A stretch of 64,000 nt of DNA from PALSA-693 sp963729695. GTDB taxonomy: Bacteria; Actinomycetota; Acidimicrobiia; Acidimicrobiales; Palsa-688. The translations under genes and the position numbers were made by a program. The DNA is taken from positions 1,606,167-1,670,166 of the forward strand of contig CAVSOT010000007.1 of the NCBI GenBank assembly GCA_963729695.1. Reading direction: 5' to 3'. Below the pieces are notes generated by a model, which worked only from the letters and a program-made list of their open reading frames with translations, searched no databases and had not been told where the DNA came from. Shown here one piece after another: positions 29,085-36,644 of the stretch. How positions within the stretch are numbered: position 1 is the stretch's first letter; each line of letters opens with the position of its first letter.

Positions 29085-29369
29085 GGTGGTCGGCTGACTC
29101 GTTGGTGGTCGGCTGACTCGTTGGTGGTCGGCTGACTCGTTGGTGGTCGGCTGACTCGTTGGTGGTCGGCTGACTCGTTGGTGGTCGGCTGACTCGTTGG
29201 TGGCCGGCTGACTCGTTGGTGGCCGGCTGACTCGTGGGTGGCCGGCTGACTCGTTGGTGGCCGGCTGACTCGTTGGTGGCCGGCTGACTCGTGGGTGGCC
29301 GGCTGACTCGTTGGTGGCCGGCTAACTCGTTGGTGGCCGGCTGACTCGTGGGTGGCCGGCCCACTCGTG
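29085..29369. repeat. Minisatellite: 15 units of 19 bp
   Basis: Fifteen head-to-tail units of GGTGGTCGGCTGACTCGTT or close variants. The first six have GGTGGTC, the other nine GGTGGCC; TT alternates with TG at the unit end, and the last units have AACTCG or CACTCG. The period is not a multiple of three, and it lies between gltD and the next gene, so it is non-coding. There are no spacers, so it is not a CRISPR array. Confidence 0.95.
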
Positions 29370-29547
29370 GGTGGTCGGATCTCTCCCCAATGGCCTGGCC
29401 GTCTGGCGGGTCTGTCCCACGCCGGCGCCGCCGGGCGCCCCTGACTCGGTCCGGGAGGGCCATCCTCACCCTGGCGTAGGGCTGCGAGGGGTCGACGGCA
29501 AGCTGCGCCGGGGACCCGTCGGTCGATTGGAGCGCTACCTTGGAGTT

Positions 29548-30129
29548 GTGGCTGACGACCGTGACAAGCCGGACTCACCCTCGGGGCCGGAGCTCTCACT
29601 GGTCCCCTCAGACGATCATTCCGACGAGCACGCTCTGCAGGCGGACGACGAGGTCCTCGCCGACGATCTTGACGTGGACGTGTTCGGCCTCGACCCTGAC
29701 GATGAGGACGGAGAGGAGCCGGCCGACGAGGCCGACTCCGGTCGCACGGCCCTCCCGCCGAAGGTGGAGGCCTGGCGCCGCCGCAGCGCCACCGGTGCGA
29801 TCCTGACCGGATTCGCCATGGGCCTGCAGCAGGTGTTCGAGAAGGAAAAGCAAGAGCCGGCCATCGTCATGCAAACGTCCGGCGACCCGCCGAGCGATCT
29901 TCCCGTCGAGGCCGAGGTGGAACGGGCTCGGCCCCGCCAGAGCGTGGTCAACATTCGGCCGTGGCTGCTCGGAGGCAACGGGACGGCCGACGCCACCAGT
30001 TCCAACCGCAATCCGGCCCCGAGCGACCGGGCTGGCGACGACCCCGCGACCTCTGACCCGGCTGGTTCTGGCCCCGGGGCCGCCGGCCAGGCCGACTCCG
30101 TGGCCGAAGAGGACCCGGAGGACAGCTGA
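29548..30129 (+). CDS. Conserved acidic protein, unknown function
   Basis: 193 residues from GTG at 29548, six bases after a GGAG site. The first 70 residues are strongly acidic (DDEVLADDLDVDVFGLDPDDEDGEEPADEAD). A compact central block follows: KVEAWRRRSATGAILTGFAMGLQQVFEKEKQEPAIVMQTSGDPPSDLPVEAEVE looks like the conserved core (quoted here as its landmarks VEAWRRRS and QEPAIV, about residues 75-125). The C-terminus is low-complexity Pro/Ala/Asp. I have a general impression of this core in other actinobacterial hypothetical proteins but cannot name a family. The next gene starts one base after its stop. Confidence 0.65.
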   Translation: MADDRDKPDSPSGPELSLVPSDDHSDEHALQADDEVLADDLDVDVFGLDPDDEDGEEPADEADSGRTALPPKVEAWRRRSATGAILTGFAMGLQQVFEKEKQEPAIVMQTSGDPPSDLPVEAEVERARPRQSVVNIRPWLLGGNGTADATSSNRNPAPSDRAGDDPATSDPAGSGPGAAGQADSVAEEDPEDS

Positions 30130-30130
30130 A

Positions 30131-30808
30131 TTGTTTCGCTGGGCACGCCCTGGCGCCGGGCCGACCGAAGACGATATCGACGATGCCGACGAGCCCAACG
30201 ACAGCACTTCGTCGGACGTAGTCACCCCCGACACAGAGCCGGACGAGGACCTGAGCCTCAAGCCTTCAGCCATGCGGGGCCAGGAGACGATGTACGGCTA
30301 CCTGATCGCCCTCGAGCTGATCGCCGTCTCCATCCTCAACTTGGCCGACACCCACGGTGCCGGCGCTCCGACCGGGCCGCAAAAGATATTCGGGGCGAGC
30401 CTCACCTCCCGTCAGCTGTCGGTGTTCGGGCTGATCGTCTCTATCGCCCTCCTCGGCGTCGTCTACAAGGTCCGGCACCGCTTCGTGGTGGCGTTCGCCG
30501 GGATCATCGCGGCCTTTTTCGTGACGTTGCCGAAAGTCCCCAACTCTTTGACGGCGACCCATCTCATCGCTCTCGTCATACCGGTCGTCTACGCCTTCAT
30601 CCTCACCCAGCGCCAACGCAAGGCCGCCCTGGCCCAGTCCCAGGCTCGCCAGCGGGGCGGATCGACCGGCTCTGGCCGGACCGCACCGGCAGACCGGAGG
30701 GCTGAGCCCTCGGAGCGCCGGCGCAACCGCCGAAAAGGAGCCGAGCCGACCGGGCCGAGGGCCAATCGGCGCTATACGCCACCGAAGCCGAAGCGTCGCC
30801 GAGCCTGA
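30131..30808 (+). CDS. Four-helix membrane protein, unknown function
   Basis: 225 residues from TTG at 30131, directly after the previous stop. An acidic N-terminal part (residues 1-50) precedes about four hydrophobic segments between residues 55 and 155 (GYLIALELIAVSILNLA, LSVFGLIVSIALLGVVY, FVVAFAGIIAAFFVTLP, LIALVIPVVYAFILT). The C-terminal 70 residues are very basic (RRNRRKGAEP, PPKPKRRRA) and would face the cytoplasm. Possible nucleic-acid or acidic-partner binding is inference; the acidic upstream protein is an obvious candidate partner. Confidence 0.65.
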   Translation: MFRWARPGAGPTEDDIDDADEPNDSTSSDVVTPDTEPDEDLSLKPSAMRGQETMYGYLIALELIAVSILNLADTHGAGAPTGPQKIFGASLTSRQLSVFGLIVSIALLGVVYKVRHRFVVAFAGIIAAFFVTLPKVPNSLTATHLIALVIPVVYAFILTQRQRKAALAQSQARQRGGSTGSGRTAPADRRAEPSERRRNRRKGAEPTGPRANRRYTPPKPKRRRA

Positions 30809-30867
30809 TCGGATCGCTGAATGGCCCGTCGCCGGGTCGCACTGAGCGGTCCCCGCTGGGACCGCGC

Positions 30868-31052
30868 CAAAAACGGACAGTAAAACTTATGGGGGCGAGT
30901 TTTGGTGACCGTTTTTGAAAATATTCGTACGGGGATCCGACCGAAAACGGTCAGTAAAACGGGCGGAGGGGCGGATGACCGGTTTTACTGACCGTTTTTG
31001 AAAATTTTCCTACGGGGGTCGGACCAAAAACGGTTAGTAAAACGGGCGAGGT
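30868..31052. repeat. Cluster of palindromic repeats next to an ISL3 remnant
   Basis: Two direct units of about 62 bp (30907-30968 and 30990-31052) start GACCGTTTTTGAAAAT and end AACGGTCAGTAAAACGGGCG or AACGGTTAGTAAAACGGGCG. Each unit has its own inverted ends. A third arm, CCAAAAACGGACAGTAAAAC, lies at 30868. The region is markedly AT-richer than its surroundings. It looks like several insertion-element ends or MITE-like copies nested together. Confidence 0.8.
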
Positions 31053-31560
31053 CGACTTGCTTTGCGGCCCCGGTGATGCAGTGTCTCGTTTTGGACCCGG
31101 CGTCGTACCTTGTCCAAGCAGCGGTTACCGACTCTGACGACATGGAACGGGTCGGCCACTCGGGTGGCGTGAACCAGATGTGGAGACAGCCCGGCCCTAT
31201 AGGACTCGGCTAGGTCGGTGGTGACCGTGGTGATCCCGGCCAGCCACACGGAGTCCCGGGTCTCGAGCCAGTTTCGCAGGTCTGTGCTGGTGTTTCCCCG
31301 GATCATGTCGATGATGATCCCGGCGTCGAGATCGACCATCCCGGTCGCGTACAGGGTCCGATGGGCCCGGTTGGCCTTCAGCCACGACGTCTCGTCCACC
31401 CCCAGCTTCTCGGTCGGCCCGACCCGGGCCGGGTCGTCGACCAGCGGCCTGCCGTGCTCGATCACCGCCCCCATCACCGTCCACCAGCACACCCCGAACT
31501 CCTCGGCCAGCTCGCTCACCGGCCGGGCGTTCTCCCCGACCTGACGGCACGCCTCAGCCC
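31046..31560 (-). pseudogene. ISL3-family transposase fragment
   Basis: About 170 residues of an ISL3-type DDE transposase: ACRQVGENARPVSELAEEFGVCWWTVMGAV (helix-turn-helix-like part), LGVDETSWLKANRAHRTLYATGMVDLD with the first catalytic Asp, and TTDLAESYRAGLSPHLVHATRVADPFHVVRVGNRCLDKVRR with the second. The zinc-finger N-terminus and the C-terminal third with the catalytic Glu are missing, so it is inactive. Homology stops exactly at AACGGT-type repeat arms on both sides. Confidence 0.85.
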
Positions 31561-31578
31561 TTTCTTGACCGTTTTCGG
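31561..31578. repeat. Right inverted arm flanking the transposase fragment
   Basis: TTTCTTGACCGTTTTCGG; its reverse complement CCGAAAACGGTCAAGAAA matches the left arm CCAAAAACGGTTAGTAAAA at 31023-31041 in 15 of 19 positions by eye. The two arms enclose the fragment as inverted repeats. Confidence 0.6.
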
Positions 31579-31712
31579 CCCACGACCACCAGCCTGGGAC
31601 GGCGCCACAACAACCAGCGTGTGGCTGGGCTGTGGTGGCTGGGGGGCGGGGGGCCGTGGTGGGGGGTGTCCCCATGTTGTTGTCAAGGCCTTCGGGGAGG
31701 TTTCTGGTCGGG

Positions 31713-32929
31713 TCAGGCGGCTTTTGCGATTTCGGGTTGGGCTGGGCTGGTCTGGTAGCGCTGGTGGGTGCGGAGCATGGCCAGGATGACGTTGCAGCGC
31801 CGGCGGGCCAGGCAGATGACCGCGGCGTTGTGGCGTTTGCCTTCGGCTCGTTTTCGGTCGTAGAACGCTTTGGACTCCGGGGCGCGCAACGAGGCGAAGG
31901 CGGCCAGGAACATGGCGTTTTTGAGCCGGTGGTTTCCTCTTCTGCTCTTCGATTCGCCGTTGATCGACTTGCCGGACTGGCGTGTCACCGGGGCCAGCCC
32001 GGCGTAGGAGGCCAGCTTGTCGCCGTCCACGAAACGGGTGCCGTCGCCGATCTCGGCCAGGATCCTCGACCCGGTCCGCGGACCTATCCCGGGCATGGAC
32101 GAGAGCAGCTCATCGAAAGGGTGGGCCAGGAATGCCTCCTCGATCTCGGCGGCGAGGGCGTCGCGGCGGGTGAAGATCCGGTCGAGTTCGCCGGCTAGCT
32201 CGGCGATCACCCGGCCGATGGTCGTCTCGGCCGGCACCGTGACTGTCTGGGCGTCGAGTGCGCCCAAGACCGCGTCGACGATCTTGACGGCCAGGCGGAG
32301 GGAGCGGACCTTGACTGTCCGGGAGATCCGGCTCCTGCCCGCGGCTCGCAGGGCGCTGAGAGTCGGGTATTTGGCCAGCAGGTCCCGCACGCCGGCCTGG
32401 TGCAGGCGGACACCCAACGCTCGTTCCAAGGCCGGGGAGACGCTCGTCAGCGCATCGCGGCACCGGTTGGTGAGTCGGGTCTGATCGGCGGCTAGGTCGA
32501 TGTCGAAACCGTTGAGGACCCGGAGACGGTCGAGGAGCTCGTCGGAGCCGGCGTCGAGCCAGTGCACTTGTTTGCGTCGGGTCCGGCCGGTGTCGGCGAT
32601 GACATAGGCGTCGCGTTTGTCGGTCTTGGCTTCGCCCGGGTACAGGCGGCGGCCCGGCGCATGACCAGCCCTGGCACGTACGCCACTGGCACCCCTCGGC
32701 TTCGAGCCACGGCCAAGGCGAGCTGAGCGATCGAGCCGGGCTGGTCGATGACCAATCCGGGCACGCCGTGCTCGACAGCCCGCTCCAGCAACGCCTCAAG
32801 GGCGGTTTGGTCGTTGACCAAGCTGCGGGCGAAGATCCGCTCGCCTTGGTCGTCGAGGACTTCGGCGTAGTGCTCTTCCTTGCCGACGTCCAGCCCGACC
32901 CACACGTCCACCTCGTCCGGCATGGCCAC
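31713..32929 (-). mobile_element. IS110-family transposase, frameshifted near 32648
   Basis: N-terminal RuvC-like DEDD domain from ATG at 32929 (VWVGLDVGKEEHYAEVLDDQG, GLVIDQPGS, then in the second frame KTDKRDAYVIADTGR), and the C-terminal transposase_20 domain with LSSMPGIGPRTGSRILAEIGDGTRF, LASYAGLAPVTRQSGK and RRGNHRLKNAMFLAAFASL. About 405 residues when repaired, normal for IS110. Frame is lost after LVMRRAA; restoring one base (GACCTGTAC instead of GCCTGTAC) rejoins it. IS110 elements lack clear terminal inverted repeats, so the ends could not be fixed; the element probably spans roughly 31.68-33.1 kb. Confidence 0.88.
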
Positions 32930-33009
32930 CTGCTTGGTCTCCCTTCCTCGTTTCCGGTCTCAACCTGCTCGGGAAGGCCGTCCATGGTGCGCTCGCCGTC
33001 ATCCACCTT

Positions 33010-33459
33010 ACGAACCAGCGATCAAGCCGCATGTCCCCATCAGAGGTTCACGCACCGACCGTGTCGGCGGCAACACCCCCCAGGCCATCAACCGCTGCAG
33101 GGGGCAATGAGCCATACCGACACTGCCGGACTTCCCGGAGCCCAGTCTGCTTGTCTGGGCCCACTGAAAAAGGTAAGGGGGCCGGGCGGGAGGGAAGGGC
33201 GGGTCTGGTCGGGTCGACTGCCGGTCCCAGGGTGGTGTGTGCCGGTTTTGCCCTTCTCTCCCCTTTCCATCGTGGGGGTTGAGGGGCGGTGAGGGGGGTC
33301 GGCGTCAAGCGCCGGTCGCACCTGGCCGGGGTGGGGGGCGGGCGGGGGTGGTTGCTTCTTGACCGCTTGACCCCGACCCGGATGGGCAGAGCGAGAGGAG
33401 GACCTCCGCGGCAACCGTTGCATCACCACATCCCGGCCGTTAGCCCAAGGAGGTACCCG
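33010..33459. other. Non-coding stretch after IS110
   Basis: No convincing gene. G-rich low-complexity sequence around 33180-33360. Just before the small gene, GGAGGACCTCC (33399-33409) forms a short hairpin followed by GGCAACC, which recalls riboswitch-like leaders, but I could not fit it to any class. Confidence 0.4.
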
Positions 33460-33594
33460 ATGGGCGGGGTATGCGGGTCGGGTTGCATCAGGGTCAAGGT
33501 CACCTTCGACCGATTGGTGCTCGACACCGGGGAGGTGCGTCGGGGCCGGATCTGCTCGCCAGGTAGAGAGCGGTCGTCGAAAGGGGCGGAGTAG
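33460..33594 (+). CDS. Small 44-residue Cys-containing protein
   Basis: ATG at 33460 preceded by a near-perfect Shine-Dalgarno (AAGGAGGT at 33448-33455) at ideal spacing, one of the strongest in the window. The product begins MGGVCGSGCIRVKVTFDRL and has a third Cys in GRICSPG; VTFDRLVLDTGEVRRG looks like a beta-hairpin. Too short for usual gene finders. It stands alone: IS110 remnant behind, tetR convergent ahead with 12 bases between. Function unknown; a metal-binding peptide, a leader peptide or a secreted-type small protein are all possible. Confidence 0.5.
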   Translation: MGGVCGSGCIRVKVTFDRLVLDTGEVRRGRICSPGRERSSKGAE

Positions 33595-33606
33595 CCCGCA
33601 CCGCAG

Positions 33607-34212
33607 TCAGCGGGGCAGCAGCGCTGATCGGAGAAACGACAGCAGCTCCGAGCGCCGGCGTACCAGGGAACGGGCAGTCGGTTCGACCCCAAGCGCCCGA
33701 ACCACTTCGACTTCGGTCGCCACTCCGATAACAGTCGAATAGGTGGTCAGCAAGAGGAGCTGGGCGTCCTGCCGCCGGAACTCGCCGGACTCCATGCCCT
33801 CCTCGAGGAACCTGGTCGCCCGCTGGATGAAAGGCCCGAGCATCTCGCCGAAACGAGTCGCCCCCGGCGGCCCGAGCCGGCTGACTTCGCGCAGCAGGCC
33901 CAGCAGCTCAGGGCGCCGAGCCGCCAGGCGGAACACCGAGTGCACGACGGACTCCACCCGCAGCCATCCCTCCCTGGCCCCCGATACGGCATTGGAGAGA
34001 ACCGCGATGAGCTCCGATCCGGCCTCGTCGATCACCGCGTCGAGCAGGGCTTCCTTGGAAGAGAAGTGGTAGAGGATGGTCTGCTTGCGGACCCCGAGCT
34101 CGGTGGCCAGGGCGTCGAGGGAGGTAGCCTCGTACCCCCGGGTGCCGAAGGCGGTGAGGGCGGCGTCGATGGTACGGCTCTTCGTGCTCGCTCCTGTCGT
34201 TGCCCTGGCCAC
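33607..34212 (-). CDS. TetR-family regulator of the lipid cassette
   Basis: 201 residues from GTG at 34212. N-terminal helix-turn-helix: KSRTIDAALTAFGTRGYEATSLDALATELGVRKQTILYHFSSKEALLDAV. The C-terminal ligand domain is diverse. Divergent from the fatty acyl reductase gene with only 23 bases between the two starts, where a TACCA-GA-TGGTA palindrome lies, so it most likely represses both its own gene and the cassette. An acyl-CoA or related lipid would be a sensible effector (inference). Confidence 0.88.
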   Translation of the reverse strand: MARATTGASTKSRTIDAALTAFGTRGYEATSLDALATELGVRKQTILYHFSSKEALLDAVIDEAGSELIAVLSNAVSGAREGWLRVESVVHSVFRLAARRPELLGLLREVSRLGPPGATRFGEMLGPFIQRATRFLEEGMESGEFRRQDAQLLLLTTYSTVIGVATEVEVVRALGVEPTARSLVRRRSELLSFLRSALLPR

Positions 34213-34213
34213 T

Positions 34214-34225
34214 TACCAGATGGTA
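34214..34225. promoter_or_regulatory. Probable TetR operator
   Basis: TACCA-GA-TGGTA, a perfect 5-bp inverted repeat with a 2-bp centre, in the 23-bp gap between the divergent tetR and reductase starts. TetR proteins bind such short palindromes. No second copy was noticed upstream of the later cassette genes. Confidence 0.55.
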
Positions 34226-34235
34226 GACAATCACA

Positions 34236-36644
34236 ATGCTCCGTGACGTCCTCGGGGGCCGGCGCATCGCCATCACCGGCGGGACCGGTTTCCTCGGCAC
34301 TGCGTTAGCGGAACGGCTCCTCCGGACCGTTCCCGACTGCGAGGTGGCGTTGCTCGTCCGGCCGGGCCGGCGGGGCGCAGCCGAGCGGGTCCGCCGTGAG
34401 ATCCTGCGGAACAACTGCTTCGGCCGCCTGCGGGGTGAGCTCGGCGACCGATTCGAGGCGGAGATGGACCGCCGGGTACTGGTCATGTCGGGCGACGTGG
34501 GTGTCGACGGTCTCGGCCTCGACGCCATGGGCGAGGAACTGCTGGCGTCCTGTCATACGGTGATCCATTCCGCGGCCACCGTCAGCTTCGATTCCCCTCT
34601 GGACTCGGCGGTCGAGATCAATCTGTTGGGCCCGGTGCGTATGGCCGCTTCCCTGAATCGGCTCCACACCGCCCCGACCGCCGCGCCCGAGTCACCACCG
34701 CCGCCCCGGTCGCCCGCCTCCCTCCCCCATCTCATCGCGGTATCGACGGCCTATGTCGCCGGCAGCCGTCGGGGTCCGGCGCCCGAGGCCAACCTGGCTG
34801 TCACGCCCTGGTCAACCGACGTGCCCTGGCGACCCGAGGTCGAAGCGGCCCGCCGAGCGCGCATCCAGGCGGAAGACGACAGCCGGGATCCCAAGATGCT
34901 GGTCCGCTTCCAGCGTCAATCTCGCCAGGAGCTTGGCGCGGCGGGCACCCCGCTGCTCGCAGCCAAGTGCGAACGACTCCGCGAGGACTGGGTCAAGAAC
35001 CGCCTCGTCGAGATGGGGCGGTCGCGCGCCCAAGGGCTGGGGTGGCCGGACGCCTACGCCTACAGCAAGTCCCTCGGCGAGCGGGCCCTGCTCGAGACCC
35101 GCGGCGTGCTCCCGGTCACCATCGTGCGACCGTCGATCATCGAGGCGGCGCTGTCCGAACCGGTGGCCGGGTGGATCCGCGGTTTTCGTATGGCCGACCC
35201 GGTGATCATCTCCTACGCCAAGGGCCTCCTCAGCCAGTTCCCTGGCGTGCCGGAAGGGATCATCGACGTCATCCCGGTCGACCTGGTGGTGGCGGCCATC
35301 CTGGCGGTGGCGGCACGCGGTCCCGAGCCCGAGCCCGACGTGTTCCAGGTGGCATCCGGGGCGCGGAACCCGTTGCGCTACCAGCATCTGGTCGACCTGG
35401 TCCAGGCCTGGTTCATCGAGCATCCGCTGGCGGACAGCCGGGATCAGCCGATTGCCGTGGCGGAGTGGTCTTTCCCCGGTCGGAACCGGGTGCAGCGCCA
35501 GCTCCGTCAGGCCAACAAGGTGCTGGGCACCGCGGAGAAAGCCCTTCAGTCGCTGCCGCTTCGGGGCCGCCAAGCCGAACTGAGCGCCCGCCTCGAGGAA
35601 CGACGAGTCGAAGCCGAGCACGCCCTCTCCTACGTCGAGCTGTACGGTGCCTACGCCGAGACCGAAGCCGTCTTCTCGGTGGACCGCCTCCTGGAGCTGT
35701 TCACCACCCTTGACCCGGCGGATCAGCGGGACTTCTGCTTCGATCCGGCCGTCATCGACTGGCAGCATTTCTGCCACGACGTGTACCTGCCGTCGGTGGT
35801 CGCTCACGCCCGGGTCCGGATGGCGCCCGTCGCTTCAGGTGGTCGGCCGGCCCGGGTCGCCAAGGGCCCGGCCGGTATGAGCCGGTACGAACGGGGCCGG
35901 CGAGCCGTGCTCGCCCCCGAGCGGCATCTCGCCGTCTTCGACCTGGAGAACACCCTGATCGCCTCCAACGTGGTCGACAGCTACGCCTGGTTGGCCACGC
36001 GGCACCAGGACGACCCGGCCCGAGTGCGATTCGTGCTCCGGACCTTGAGAGAAGCCCCCCGCCTCCTCTCCCTCGATCGCACCGACCGAGGCGATTTCCT
36101 GCGGTACTTCTACCGCCGTTACGCGGGTGCCCCCGTCGACCGGTTGACTCAGGACAGCTGGGAGATGTTCAGTGATCTACTCCTCACCAAGTCGTTTCCC
36201 GCCGGAATCCGCCGGGTCCGTGAGCATCGGGCCATGGGCCACAAAACCCTGCTGATCACCGGCGCGCTGGATGTGGTGATCGAGCCCTTGCGACCACTGT
36301 TCGACGAGGTGATCTGTGCGTCACTCAGGGAAAAGAGCGGCCGTTTCACCGGCGAGCTCCTCACTGCCCCTCCAACCGGCGAGGCCAGGGCCCTGATCAT
36401 GGCCGAGTACACCCAGGCCCATCACCTCGACCTCCAGCAGAGTGTCGCCTACGCGGATTCCGCCAGCGACCTGCCGATGCTCGAGGCGGTCGGGCATCCC
36501 GTTGCCATCAACCCGGAAACCAAGCTGGCCGCCATCGCCCGAAAGCGCGGCTGGCACGTCGAGCAGTGGCCCAAGGCGCCGGACGGGCCCCGGCCCCTTC
36601 TCCCGCTCGGTCCGCGGCCCACCTCGGCGGAGGCGCAACGGTGA
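34236..36644 (+). CDS. Fatty acyl-CoA reductase-type SDR fused to a HAD phosphatase-like domain
   Basis: 802 residues. Residues 1-400: extended SDR/male-sterility (FAR) domain with IAITGGTGFLGTALAERLL, CHTVIHSAATVSFDSPL, and the catalytic YAYSK near residue 275, then VTIVRPSIIEAAL. Residues about 560-780: HAD-IB domain with LAVFDLENTLIASN, LLITGALD and YADSASDLPMLEAVGHPVAINPE. Motif I reads DLENT, so the second Asp of the usual DxDxT is Glu. FAR enzymes reduce acyl-CoA to fatty alcohol (or aldehyde); the HAD part could remove phosphate from a lipid phosphate or be a structural relic. First gene of a four-gene operon; its stop overlaps the next start (GTGA). Confidence 0.85.
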   Translation: MLRDVLGGRRIAITGGTGFLGTALAERLLRTVPDCEVALLVRPGRRGAAERVRREILRNNCFGRLRGELGDRFEAEMDRRVLVMSGDVGVDGLGLDAMGEELLASCHTVIHSAATVSFDSPLDSAVEINLLGPVRMAASLNRLHTAPTAAPESPPPPRSPASLPHLIAVSTAYVAGSRRGPAPEANLAVTPWSTDVPWRPEVEAARRARIQAEDDSRDPKMLVRFQRQSRQELGAAGTPLLAAKCERLREDWVKNRLVEMGRSRAQGLGWPDAYAYSKSLGERALLETRGVLPVTIVRPSIIEAALSEPVAGWIRGFRMADPVIISYAKGLLSQFPGVPEGIIDVIPVDLVVAAILAVAARGPEPEPDVFQVASGARNPLRYQHLVDLVQAWFIEHPLADSRDQPIAVAEWSFPGRNRVQRQLRQANKVLGTAEKALQSLPLRGRQAELSARLEERRVEAEHALSYVELYGAYAETEAVFSVDRLLELFTTLDPADQRDFCFDPAVIDWQHFCHDVYLPSVVAHARVRMAPVASGGRPARVAKGPAGMSRYERGRRAVLAPERHLAVFDLENTLIASNVVDSYAWLATRHQDDPARVRFVLRTLREAPRLLSLDRTDRGDFLRYFYRRYAGAPVDRLTQDSWEMFSDLLLTKSFPAGIRRVREHRAMGHKTLLITGALDVVIEPLRPLFDEVICASLREKSGRFTGELLTAPPTGEARALIMAEYTQAHHLDLQQSVAYADSASDLPMLEAVGHPVAINPETKLAAIARKRGWHVEQWPKAPDGPRPLLPLGPRPTSAEAQR

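Noticed and set aside
29085..29369. Possible CRISPR array
   Set aside because: Units are 19 bp head-to-tail without spacers and no cas genes are present; it is a minisatellite.
29006..29599. Long minus-strand open frames with repeating SRPPTSQP-type peptides
   Set aside because: They arise because 19-bp units cycle through all frames without a stop; composition is repetitive and no ribosome site or family supports a protein.
31580..31712. Gene in the G-rich stretch beside IS110
   Set aside because: Low-complexity GGTGG-rich sequence with no protein features in any frame.
33380..33459. SAM-type riboswitch before the small gene
   Set aside because: Only a short hairpin and GGCAACC agree; the conserved remaining core of SAM-I/IV could not be found.
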